From contig WBMV01007393.1 of NCBI GenBank assembly GCA_013396655.1, forward strand, positions 64,823-128,822: a stretch of 64,000 nucleotides of DNA. The letters are read 5' to 3'. A program made the position numbers and the translations under genes. The number at the start of each line of letters is the position of its first letter. Position 1 is the first letter of the stretch. This document shows positions 50,001 through 61,968 of this stretch, in pieces. The notes beneath the pieces are model-generated. The model was not told the DNA's origin, did no database searches, and saw only the letters and a list, made by a program, of their open reading frames with translations. This DNA is from Campylorhamphus procurvoides (Eukaryota > Chordata > Aves > Passeriformes > Dendrocolaptidae).

Positions 50001-53000
50001 TTCAGTCACAGCAGGGCAATGGTCATGTGCTTAAAAATTATGCACATGCACAGAAGTTTGTGAGACTGAGGCTGTATTATCCCATAATGTTGCTCTTAGT
50101 TGAATCAAGTTACGAAGAGATGTGGCCAGTCACTGAAGATGAAGCCAAGCTTTGATTCTGTGTTAATGAGCAATTCCGCTGGGTATGTGGTTTAAAACGT
50201 AGTTGTTGGAGTACAGATTCTTGTTCCCTCTAGAGTGGAAGGCTCTTCGGCACAAACCCTCAGGACTACTGGGATGCCAGCCTCCCACACAGGTTCCCAT
50301 CTTTTCCTGGGCTAGATGGCATGTGGGCCTTTGTTATTTCTGTGCTCCTTGTTATTGCGCAATATATTGTGTGTCTTTCAGTAACCTGGCTTGCTTTATC
50401 ACTTAAATATGGTGAGATTGAGAGGAACACAAAGGTTTTCTGTAAGTTTGTGTTGGAAGGCACAGGTAAATTCTGCCGGGGTCCAGAAAAACAGGCACAG
50501 AGAAACGCTGGGGAAAGGCTGAGCTTCTTCAAATCCTCCCAGCTGTGTTCCTGCCCCACTCTGCCTGCGCAGAGAGGGCCAAATTCAGTTTCCATATGAC
50601 AGCTTCAAACATGCAGCCAGTGCCTCTCACCCTCCTCAGTCCAGCTGGGATTTCTGTGAAGTTGATGGTCAGTTTGCGCAAGGATGGAGATGGGATTGGG
50701 TGGTGTAAATTCTTAGTTGCTGTCACTAATATTGTGGTTGCATTGCTGAGAAACAAAGGAGAAAATGTGCCTTTGGAGCTGCATTTCTTCCCTTGTTCAT
50801 CCTTCTCGCTGTCCCCACTGGGGATGTTTCACTCTTTTCTCCAAGTCTTTCACTGCAGCTCCTTGCCACCCCCTTCCCCCCCACCACGCACAGGCTTCTC
50901 TGTCCTGCTTTCCCCAATCTTTGTTTGGTTAGCAATAAAGAGATAGTGCCAATACTTAAATATGACATCGTTTGGGTCAGGTTGATGCTGTGGTTAGATT
51001 AATAAAAGCTGTGGGGAGGCAGTGTGTTCTTGAGCTGTTATTCCAGGCCACTGCAGACCTCAGCTAGTGTTGCTTGCCAAGAGCTCACAAGCTGGGAAAG
51101 GTGGGCACCTGCATCTCTTTAATGAAAATGTGGATGGTGCAAGAGCTGAGTATGCCATACAGGGATATCTCTTTACAGAGTAAAGGGTGTGTGTCATTAG
51201 GAGGCATAATATATTTATTTAAAATAATGCAACTCAATGCTACATTAATTAGATCCTTGATTACATGCAAGTAGAGGCAGAAGGCATGATATCAACTTAC
51301 TCCCTTCTACCCTGTCAGTCTGCTTCATTACTACCTGCTCTTCTGGTTTGCATTTGTGCATATCCTGCAGCCTTCTGCCTCAGTAAGGTATTTATTAACT
51401 CACCATTTTGCTGAAATTGGTCTCAACTCTTAAAAAAAAAAAAAGGTATTGTTGTGCAGTATTTGGTGACTTGGTGGGAGTGGTCAAAATGACTCAAGTA
51501 AAATCCTTTTGCCCCCCCCTCCCCACTGCCCTTGACTAAGTGCAAGGTTTCAAGTTAAGGTTTAGAAGTGAGAGGGGTAGAAAGTCCTACTTTTGAAACT
51601 TCTGGGAATCACTGCTTCTATTCAATAGGTATTTGATAGTCTAAAAACGTAAATTCTGTTTAAGTAAAATGGCTAAATTCTGGTTTTGTGTTGTCTTTGG
51701 AGACTTTAGAGCTGCCCCCTTATTTTCATCCTCTTCAGTGGAGAAATGAAAAAGCCTGTGTGCACTTCACAGGAAATGAGTGTCTGATATAGGCTTGCAG
51801 GCTGCACATTTCCAAGAACTGCTCTCAAGGTATTTTGATAATGCACATTCTCTCTGCCTTCTCCCTTCCTGCTCCCCCTGTGCTTTGTATGCTTCTGCTT
51901 GTTCGCAAACACATGCGAAGTACGAGGCCAAGAATTGAACTCTGCCACTATTAAGTTTGCAGATAGGCTGCTTTAGCTTTACATTGGAGCTGTGGCTAGC
52001 AAAATTAAGCCAGCTGGCAGTGTTCAGTTGCCTTTGTTGCAGAGTGTTTTTGTTCTTCCCCTCACTCCCTGCAAAAGCTGAAGAAAAATTTTGCCTTCAG
52101 ATTGTGACTTGTGCAACAAGGGAGTTTTTTGTGTGTATGTGATTCCGCAGTTCAGAAACAGTTTGGATCTACTTTCATACTTCCTCAGTAGCAAAGTTTA
52201 TTTGGAAACTTAGGCTAAAGCTAAGAAAATAATTTTGACTGTTAGCAGTTGGAAAATGTCAGGGATCTGCAATCTGAAATGTGTAGCTGAGCTACTGAAG
52301 GTGGTTCAGCATAGGTTTGCCTGGCACACTCCTGGTGCTGGGTACAGGTGCTCGCAGGAGTGGTTTGATTATGCTTTTTGACAGACCAGAGATGTTGTTC
52401 TTCATGTATATTTTAGTTCTTTGTTTTCTGGTGAGATTTTGGGATGTGGGAGGAGGGAATTTGAAGCTGGAGAAGCATCCTCCAATCCTGCCCTACTAGA
52501 AGTTATGTTCATCCTCCAAGACTCTGTTAAGTGATGCAGTGGACCAAGAGTCCCATCCAAGGGAATGCTGAGACAGAAGGAGTGTTTCTTTCTAATGTCA
52601 TTGTCACAGCCATTTCTGATTCTGAGCTGCTTTAGCATTAAACACTCAAATCTGTCATTTGTTAGGATGCACACTGATATTCAAGTCAGCACATCCAAGG
52701 AAGAGGTGCTGTTCTTTTTAGTCATAAAAGAATGAGGAGAAAACAGACAGAGCTACTTTAACTACTCTGCAGCAGGTCCGTAATCGATTCCTCTAAGTGA
52801 CTTTATACATCCTTGTTTACTACTTCAGTTTTGCATAACTAAAGGATGCTTATGCCTTGGGCTGAGCTCCCCTTAGTCTTACGTCAGGTTTGAATGCTTA
52901 AGAGCTGCCTTAAAAAGACATTGCTAAAAAACCCAGTCTTTTGCTGCTGGATTTCTCTGTCTAACGTCTGTTAAAGCATAATGTGGTAGGTACTGCACAG

Positions 53001-56000
53001 AAACAGCAGAGACATTTGAGAAAGAAGAGAAATGAGACTCCTCAGATCAGCTCTCTCACTTTCCCCAGAAGCAGCATTTAATGTCTGCATGGTTGGAGTT
53101 TTTCCTTTTATGAGTTTTAAAATTAGTTACTTTTCAATCTCGGTCACCTTTGAACTTCCTCTCATCTAGTTGTATGAAAGAACACAAGAAGAATGTCCCG
53201 ATTGTACTGTATCTTCCTCTGGCATCCCCTTGTATCTCTCTGCTCTCTAAACTGAGCATGAAGTTTCTCCAGTTTCTGTACACTTATATTTGACTTCTTA
53301 TCACCCATCTTTAGGCCCATCATCTTTGTTTCAGCTCTCTCTGTTTTTATTTAAGGTGACTGGAGCCGACTGTATTATCTCAGGTGGTGACATTAATGTT
53401 ATGTTCCCACCCATCCATTTTGCAACCTCACACTCGTGTTTGCTTCTTGGTTTTTAATGACTGCTTTTGCATTCAGGGCTGGAGCTTTCCTTAACGAACC
53501 CTCAGTGCTGTTACTCGGCTCATTGGTCAGCTGCGCCACTTAATTTATCACTCTTGAAAATATAGACCCAGTTGGTTTTCCTACAAGCCTGTGTGTGTTT
53601 GCATTTGTCAGGACAGAGTCTTGCCTGACCTCCTGGTGCTTTCCAGCCTGATGAATTTTGAGTGACCTCTGAGTTCTCTGGCCTGTAGAGAGTGAAGTGA
53701 TTTTGTCACTGTTTGCCCTGGGAAGGTGGTGAAGGGGGCTCACCACATTTCAAGCTGGCTGCCTAGATGTAAGTAACATGAGGGTGTAAGCTGCCTTCTG
53801 GGGGACAAGGCTAGATCTGGCAGGTTTGAGGTGGTGTGGGTCATGGCAGCTTGAAGACAGGGAGAGACAGTTCTAGAAAGGGACTTGGGTCACCATATGA
53901 GTTTGCGTGGGCGGGGGGAGGGACCTGCTTGTATCAGAGCTGGGGGAGGCTTTGGGCTGCTTGTACCCACCAACCTGTTGAGGAGGGGGGAGGGATGCTC
54001 TGCAAAGTGGGCTCAGTTGATCTGGGGGGAAGATGCAGGGGCTGGGAGGGTGGCAGAGAAGTGTCAAGATGTGCAGGGTCTGAAATGCCTTGGTTTCCTC
54101 CAGACACCTCTTTTACACCTCCCTTTCACCCCATGGCATGACTGTTCCATATCTTCTATCCATCTGCTTTACAGGTCCTGGAGTGGCTCTTTAGTTCATG
54201 AACCATGTCTCACTTTTTGACTTCCTTCTGGCATGGAGGCTTTGGGGAACCACAAAGTGTGTCCTGTCATCTGTTGCTTCTTCAGATACCGTCTGTCTGA
54301 TGGGGAACTCTCTCTGGGGATTGCCTTTCCCCCACATCAGGTAGCCTCGCACTGCTCCTGCCTTAGCAGCACGTCAAAAAAAGTTCCTTCCAATTCTTGC
54401 AGCCCTCTTTGTAGTGCAGCTGATTTGATTGAGCACTTCTCTTTGCATCTCAACCATCCATTTCCAGTTCAAATTCCTTGGATATAGTCCACAGTGCCTA
54501 GCTGGCTTTCTACTCTAATGTCACTTTTCCTCATCTCTTCTGATAAGAGCACCCCATTTTTTCCCTTCAGGTTAAACAGCATTAAATACTGGGGAATCTT
54601 CTCAGCATCCTCTGCAAGAAAAAAAATAATACCCACTTGCTTGTGTAGTTTTTCTGCAGTATCCCAGTCCTGACTTGCTGCTATCCCAGTCAACTAAATG
54701 ATTCCCCCAGAGGTTCTCTGTTTTTAATAAACTAAAAATGCCATATGTTTTCTGGGGTTTGTTTATCTTGGCCACCTACTGTCCCAGTTTTGTGACAGCA
54801 GTCCTCATATAAATTTGTTCCTTACAGTAATTTATATTCCTTTATATTGGCTCCTTCAGAATTTTCTTTTCATCTTCTTAATGATTATTGAAGTTGTAGA
54901 GAGATTTGGACAGGAACTGTGATTTTGTAGTGTGTGTGTTTGATGTTTCTGATCCACAGTGGATGCTCTTGCAAGCTGTTGCACCTACAGCTACTACCTG
55001 CAGTGTGACTGTGTTGTCCCCTGAGCCTGTCCTCTTAGCCAGGCAGCATCTCTGCACCATCACTGGTGAGAGGTCTGCATGCTCTGCCACTTTAAGATTT
55101 CCTAAATAACCTCTCATGACCTTTTTTTTTTTTTTAATTCTTTTCACTTTTGACTCTCAGGACTAGTTTCTTTGTTTTGTGTGTTGGAAATCCCCCATTA
55201 TAAAACCTAATGTTGTGGGGCATTTGTGCTTTCTGACTCTCACCCCTCTTATGAAGGCACAGTAACTGGTGCTGTGTAATGACCCCTTGTGTCTCCTGAA
55301 GCTGATTCTTCTGAAGAGCCAGGGCAGGGTTTGTCCCCTGTCCCCCATGTGCTCTGGCTGGTGTTGGTTACGTACCTGGGGCTCTTGTCTGACATCATAG
55401 TTCTGATCAGGATATTGAGCCAGTTTTAGCTGCAGACACTGCTAGTTTCTCAGAGTTAGTTGCTTCTTTGAATTCCTTTTCGGCTAAATGCGATCATTTT
55501 GATAAGAAGCCATGGCTATGGCAGAGAGCACTGATAGCCTTCATTTTTCAGGATTTACTCATTTCCTCAAACAGGGTTCTGGAACAACTGAAAAAAGTCA
55601 CTTTTGCTGAGAGAGACTGAAACAGAGGATATGTACCTGTGCTGCTGGTCTGGGGGGATGTGGTGAAGCTGAGGAGCTATGACGGGTGGATGCAGAGCTC
55701 TGCTCCAATGGAGGGTAAGGATACAGCCCTGGGCATCACAACCTCCTTCTGCTGATCCTCCTCTCAGTAGGGAGATGGGACAGAGCATTTAAAGTAGGGA
55801 GTCACGAGGGGCTGCTGTTACCTTGGTTTCTCTCTTCTTCCTCATCATGCCCTCTCCCCATCTCCTCGTTTCAGCCCCCAAACTGGGGAGAGCCCCAGCC
55901 ACCTTCCCAGAGGGCTGCTTCCCCAGCTGGTGGGTGGTGTGGAGGGAGGGAAGGCAAGGCAGCCCCACAGAGGCTGTGGTCCCTGGCCAAGCACAGGACT

Positions 56001-59000
56001 GAGGTTTTGTGTAGCTCTGCAGCACTGACATGGGCAGGAATGACTGCTCTGTGAACCTGCAGAGGTCAGGAGCGATGAGACTGGGCTTCCCTCACTTACC
56101 AAAAATGCTGTTGTCCAGAGGTAAGCAACTACTCTCTTTGCTTAAGCCATGGCCTGATAGGCTCAGCTGCAGCTTTGGAATTCAGGAGTAACCCCTCCTG
56201 ATTTCCTTTTGCTTACTTTTTTCTTTTTAATTCTCTTCTCCCCAGTTACAGGGGACCACAGAAATAATTCAGTCTCCAATAGAAGCTGTCTTTGCCAGAA
56301 GTCAGATGCTAGTTCTGATAGTTTTACTTGCTGAGGAACAAGCTGTAGCTGCTTGTGGCTACTGCAGAGCAGCCTTTGAGTTCAGGGAAGCGATGTGGCT
56401 TCTCTGTTACTCTGAAATGGCAGGATTACAGTTTCACATTGGGCTATTTCGATGAGGATTAGGCTCTTTTATTTGAAAGTAGTTCTGAATGTGCGTAGTA
56501 TTTTCAAGGTGTGAGGAGAGGACCCTGAAAACGGGGATCTTTCTTCCAACTCTTTCAATTATCCCAGTAAAGGCAATTAGCTTTTCCTGTAAACTGCTAC
56601 CTTGTTAGTTTTTTTAAAAGCATGTCATGGAGAACCAAAATATGCTTGAAGACTTCCCTGCCTTGAAGAATATTTGACACATATCACACTGTCTTGTTGG
56701 TTTTCTTGGGGTAAAAACCTTTCAGCCCATATCAGCAAGGTGCCACATTAATTCAGAAAACACATATCATAGAAAAATACAGAAGTACAAAAAATATAAG
56801 AAGTACAAAACAAGAATATCAGATCCATGGAAAGTTATTTGTGGGTTTTGAGGTATGTTCTCCAGCCCCAAGATGTTTGGAAGTATTTGAGAAGACCAAT
56901 CCTATTGTAAGGTGTCCATTTGCTGATTCCCAGAGCCTGCATGCAGAACCTCCCTGCTCTGTGTCTCTGCTGTGTGGAAGTAGGAACTGTCACAGTGTGT
57001 GTGCTGTCTCAGCTTATTTTATTTTATTAAATGTTGTATCCTTGAATGCTGGTTTTACAGGGGAATGCAGTTTTGGTTTGGGGTATGTATATGTGGTGTG
57101 TTTTTTTTCTTTTTATCATGTATTCCCTCATGTGTCAGACATAATAGGAGCTTCGCATTAAACTATTTATAGCCATGGCATAAAAGATAGAGGGAACTGC
57201 AATGTCTCCAAGGCCTGCTTTGTGCTGGAGAAATCGGCTGTGATTAACATTGGTCCTCTTAGCTGAGCTGGGCCACATTCCTCCCCTAACCACAGCTCCC
57301 TCTGCGCTCTTTGGCAAGTCTGTCTGTGCATCTTCTTACCCTTTCCCCTCCATGCTCCCTTTCTGGATCTGCCCTGGACACCTTGGCTGTAGTAGGGCGC
57401 TCATGACAAGGGGCATTGGTGTGACCAAGCACCATGGCAGTGACGATGGCACGGTTCAAAACAGTGTCAAGTGTGTGGCAGGCGGTGGTGGCCATGGGAA
57501 CCAGGCTGGCCCACCATTAAAAACCAGCACTGCGTGCTTGGCTCTTACCAGGGAGGTTTATTCCAGCCTTTTGCTCAAGCTTTCCCCTGAAACATCCTCC
57601 CCAGCCACAAATCAGTAGGCAGTGCATTTCTGTGGGATGTAGACGTGCAAGCAAGAGATGTCTGCTCAGGCTCTGCTGCCTGGAATGGGGATGCTGCTGC
57701 AAGGGCTGGCAGGGTACCTCAGGGAAAGCTTTTCCGAATTATCCCAGCCTCCGTCTAACTGCTCTGGGAATTGCAGGGTTGGTAGCTGGGAGATGTCAAA
57801 GCTGAATGGAGTGGTAATGGGGATTTATTAATGGGAATTAATATTGTGTAGTAATGGAATAGACCTGCAGTTCTGCCAGCTGCGAGTCAACATGGCTTGT
57901 GGGGTGTATGCCCAGTCTGGACTCCACTGGGAAGGATGGAGAGAAATGAAGTTATGTGGGTATATGTCAAGTCATGCAGGGACTGCCTCTGAAAGGCATG
58001 CAGAAAGCTGGGATTGTTTTTTCAGCTTACTGATGAATCCAGGGAGAGACACACAATTGCACACGTCTGCTGCTCCACCAGATCAGTGAGTTTAGTTTTC
58101 AATCTGCAAGAGGAGAAAGAAAAGTTGAGAGCTGGAGAAGCCGGACAGAAGAGCATGGGCCAGAACAAAGTGGGTCACTCTTTGGATAACTCAGCAGTGA
58201 ATGGCCATGTGGTGTCAAATAAGATGCTCTAAATGTTGTGTGTTGTATTGAGCACAAGCTGGAGTTTGGTGTTCTGAATCCTTAAGCTTATTTCTGTTAC
58301 CATCATCTCTTAATGTTTGGGGTTTTATGGTTCCTGCTTCCAGAAGATGATGGCAACTTTATGGTCTTTCCATTTGTCCTTAAGCCATCCATGAGCTAAC
58401 CAGCTCACAGTTCTGTAAGTAGCAATAATAATAACAGCAGCAATAATCTGCTGTCTCTGTTGCTATCTGAAGTGCTGTATACATGCTTCTACAGTAATAC
58501 AGATCAAAGAGGTTGAGACAGACAACCTGCGCCCAGATTTGTTTTATTTTAGATCCACGTATGGGAAATAATGGGCTTAGTCACCTGCTTGATGGACGTG
58601 TCTTTCTTTTCAAAGGATGGATCTGCTCTTAAGTAAAGCTGTGCAAAAGCTGGGAAGTGCTGCACTGGGGCTTTTGAATTTGGACCACTTCCAGGCCTGA
58701 CATCCAGAAACTCATCCCTATGGGCAGTAAAGACAAAGAGGTAAGCTTTTTCAAGTGTCCTGGAAGAAGAGTGCAAAAATGCATGATAGCTGAGTACTTC
58801 AGGCTGCTGCTGAGCATGCCAGATTCGTCAAGCCCCAGGGTGCAGGGCTGCCTTGGTTGACACCAGACACTGTGTACAGTCCTTTGGTTTACTAGAACTG
58901 TCTCCTTATATGAAATATGCTGCCTTGCTGGGTCATGAGTGAGGAGGAAAACAGAACGCCCTGTGTCAAGAGCACTTGTTTTGAAAAGCTCTTGAACTTG

Positions 59001-59988
59001 CAGTAAATCAGACAGTCTGAGGAAACTTACTCAGTCTTTTAATTAGTGGAACACTGGCTTTTTAGGGTATATTAGTTTGGCTGCAAGCACTGTTGTGACT
59101 TGCATTAGGGAGGTAGTAACTTGTTTGGGCATTGGGCTTTTTTGGAAGGGAGAAGAGTGAAAGCAAATTGTGTGGCAAATCAGAAGCAGAACTAAAGTTG
59201 CATGTATGTTTCATTACACCCCTGGGTTGGCTTATTCCTAATCCTGAGTCTGCACATCCTCCTTGGTGTGGGGGTCTATGTACACACAGGACCCATTGAC
59301 CCATTAAAACTGAGCCTTAGAGGTAGTATCAGGAAGCACTTACAGAGCTAATATTAATATACCTAATGCTGTGCTGTAGGCCAGGCAGTTATCTCTTGGA
59401 AATGGGTCACTGAAGCTAAACAAATTCCCCCCATCTGAGGCTCTGACCCACATGTAGCTTTCAAACCCAGTGAACAAATTGTCAAGGTGCTATTTTTGCA
59501 TTTACTTTGAATTCGAAATGATGACACAGTCTCAGTTCTTAGTCAGTCAGATTTCTAGTAGCAGTGGATTTTTCTTAAAGGACTTAGGTGAATGACTCAA
59601 GGTTGAAAACTGGGACAAACCAGTTTGGGGTTTTTTTCCTGTCAAATAGCATCTGCAGCCCTAAAAAAGTTATGGAAATGAAGGACAGCTGCCTGCTTCT
59701 GTTTTCCTACTTGAATTAATTTTCCAGCCTCGACCCATGAACTTGGCAAAAATTCTGTTTGGACTGAAGAGAATCGTTGATGTTTAGGAAGGCTGTTTCT
59801 CCCTCCTTTCCAGACTATAGCTGCAGTCCTGGAGGCATCCAGCAGTTTTTCTTTTCCTGTGGGAGCTAATGTCAGTGGGCCCTGTAGCTTCCTCACCCAA
59901 TAGAGAGGAGAAGGAAAGGGACAGACATAATGCAACTTCTAGTGGTACCTGCTGTGCAGTTTTCGGTGGTGATAGATGGCCCCAGTTG
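47023..59988 (-). CDS. Unnamed multi-exon gene, 3' portion (13 exons, about 306 residues)
   Basis: I do not recognise this protein. Exons in coding order: 59988-59949 (start uncertain, could be 60003), 58717-58585, 57758-57718, 57586-57549, 56153-56100, 55668-55637, 55429-55376, 55310-55244, 54611-54514 (end uncertain, could be 54493), 52923-52883, 50745-50631, 47431-47386, 47186-47023. Each has AG before and GT after, and donors at 57549, 56100, 55376 and 52883 are near consensus. All codon phases match across the chain, with no stop until TAA. The second exon encodes DEFLDVRPGSGPNSKAPVQH and continues with aromatic and basic residues. The middle is polar, rich in Ser, Pro and Gln, probably disordered. 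The last four exons look folded, with hydrophobic strands and helices, and end in WEDLPLEL. No membrane segment or catalytic motif is evident. The 5' end was not found and may lie beyond 60 kb or outside the window. Confidence 0.8.
48407..48492. other. Assembly gap (86 N)
   Basis: A run of 86 unknown bases within the GC-rich island, directly after the first plus-strand donor. True length unknown. Protein translations through it are meaningless. Confidence 0.99.
48681..48700 (+). repeat. (TCTG)5 microsatellite
   Basis: Five perfect TCTG units just downstream of the second candidate donor in the CpG island. Confidence 0.95.
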
Positions 59989-61902
59989 CTGCACGTGGTG
60001 ACTGTGTTTACTTGCATTCTGCTCACTAAATCACTTTCCCCTAAGATTTATTCTGACTTGCTGAACGTCTGAGCAGCTTTTAACTGCTGCTTTTTTTTTT
60101 TAATGGAAAAGAAAAAACCCAACTTGGTTAACTCCTTCCTACCCCTCCCACCTTTTTCTCTAGTGTGGAATTTCCCTCCTGCTGTGACATGTAGCTAAAG
60201 GGCAGGATGAACAGCATGCAGTGCAATACCAGGGACATTATCAGCTTGTGGACTGCAAGTCACAGGGCTAGAAACTGGAGAAGCTTTCCAGGCTGCTCTT
60301 GGAAAGGATGTTTATGACTCCACGTATAGAGTGCCGTGTGCCTGGCAGGAACATTATTGGTATTACTGTTAAGTATTGAGAGAGATGTTAGGCAGGAAAA
60401 GATGACTGTAGGCAAGGCATTGCTGGGCACATGCCTCCTTTCCAAAACTACTGTGCCCATGTGAAGGAAAGATGTTTGACCCTGCTGCTCTGTGTCCTCT
60501 GCCCGGGAGCAGAGTGGGCTCTGCATGGCTGCAGTTGGCACGACCACCAAAGGAAACGTGAAGCTTTTGAATAGCTGACAAAGTGTGAGAGACAGTGGAA
60601 TCTTGCAAGGAGCTAAGCTTAACGTAAAGCTCTCCCTCCAGAGCAAGCCTTCCACAAGTGCCTGCACGTTCCCTGGGGGCTGCCTGCCTGCTGTGAGTCC
60701 CGATGCTCCCGTGAGTCTGCGGTGGGGAGGAACTGCTGGAGATGAAGCATGTCCCTCCTTCTGCTGCAGGCTGCGTGTCAGCACTCTGTCCTGCTCCAGG
60801 CTTGGCTACGCTGTGAGCGAGTATGACTGGGTTAATGGAGTATGTCAAGGACTGAGGGCAACATTTGGTGGCGAGCTACTGACTTGTCAGGCCTGGGGAA
60901 GTGGTGTGTTACAGCTTAGCTTCTCGCACAGAATGAGCCTCTGCCTTAGAGCTGTGGTTTTTGTGTTTGTACCTACACACACACATTCAAAATATGTGTT
61001 TTTTTAATACATAATTGAAATGACTTGGATGGCTGATGGCAACACTGGGTTCAGAAATTTGCATTTCTGAAAATAGCCTGGTGATAACACAGGGTGCAAG
61101 AGATGAGCAGGATTATGACAGTACATGAGCAGAGGATGGTAACTGGGAGAGGGCAGCATTGTCTGCTGGCAGGAAGAGATGCCCTTCTGGAAGAAACAGA
61201 AGTTAAGGGGCTGGAAGGGCATCAGTAGTGTCTGGTACCAGTGTTAAGTGGGCTCATTCGTGGCAGTCTCAGCCCTGGAGTTGATGTTACACCATTTCCT
61301 GACAGGGTCTTTATCTGAGACCTTTGCTTTCTCTTGACATAGTGAAACAGGCATCTCATGGCATGAGGGAGTGGTTCATGGGGTTTGGTGGGAAAGGCTC
61401 ATTCCCATCTCCTGCTTCTTCTAAGTCCTTTTTATTGGAGAAAGCATTAGAGAGGTGCAAAGAAACCTTTCTGCCTTTCACTGAATGACAAAGTAAATGA
61501 TACTCTACTGCTTTGGGAAATTTTTCCCTTCTGATTTGGGATGTCATTTCCACTTTCCCGTCTCAAGGCCACTCTGAAAAGCCCCAGAGCATCCAACAGG
61601 GGGAAATCTTGAAATCACAAGATCTTCTAGGTTCAAACCAGCTGGAACCCCTGGCCATAAGTCACAGAAACCCAATGCATGCAGAGCTCTGTAAGGTGCT
61701 GCCTTGTTCTCGTGGGGACCCAGCTGGAGCCTGTCCTGGACGTGTATCCTTGGTTGTCCCTACAGCTGGGAATTAGTGACATACAGTAGTTTGTTGGTAC
61801 CCTCTTTGATGCTCTAGTTGGTCTTTCTTTGTCATGAAGTGTCTTCACTTGCCCAGGTAGAAGAAGGTATTGGGTTTGTCTCACTCTCCTTCTGTCCCAC
61901 AG

Positions 61903-61968
61903 GCTGGATGCAAAGGAGGAAGAATGGTAAAAGCAGCGTCTTTCCAAGATCCATGGGCTCTTTGAGAG
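61903..61968 (+). promoter_or_regulatory. SOCS1-like 5' leader with two upstream ORFs
   Basis: A pyrimidine tract and CAG at 61885-61902 form a strong 3' splice site, so the coding exon is preceded by at least one spliced non-coding exon. uORF1 (61908-61991, 27 codons, weak context) overlaps the main start. uORF2 (61924-61965, 13 codons) has an optimal context, with A at -3 and G at +4, and stops three bases before the main ATG at 61969. Upstream AUGs are known to hold down translation of mammalian SOCS1; the same control is inferred here. Confidence 0.7.

Noticed and set aside
53747..53765. 19-nt segment with AG and GTGAGC borders on the minus strand
   Set aside because: It would break the phase between the exons at 54.5 kb and 52.9 kb.
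59030..59110. Strong GTAAGTTT donor on the minus strand at about 59 kb
   Set aside because: All frames of the segment before it contain stops, so it is not a coding exon of the unnamed gene. A non-coding role remains possible.
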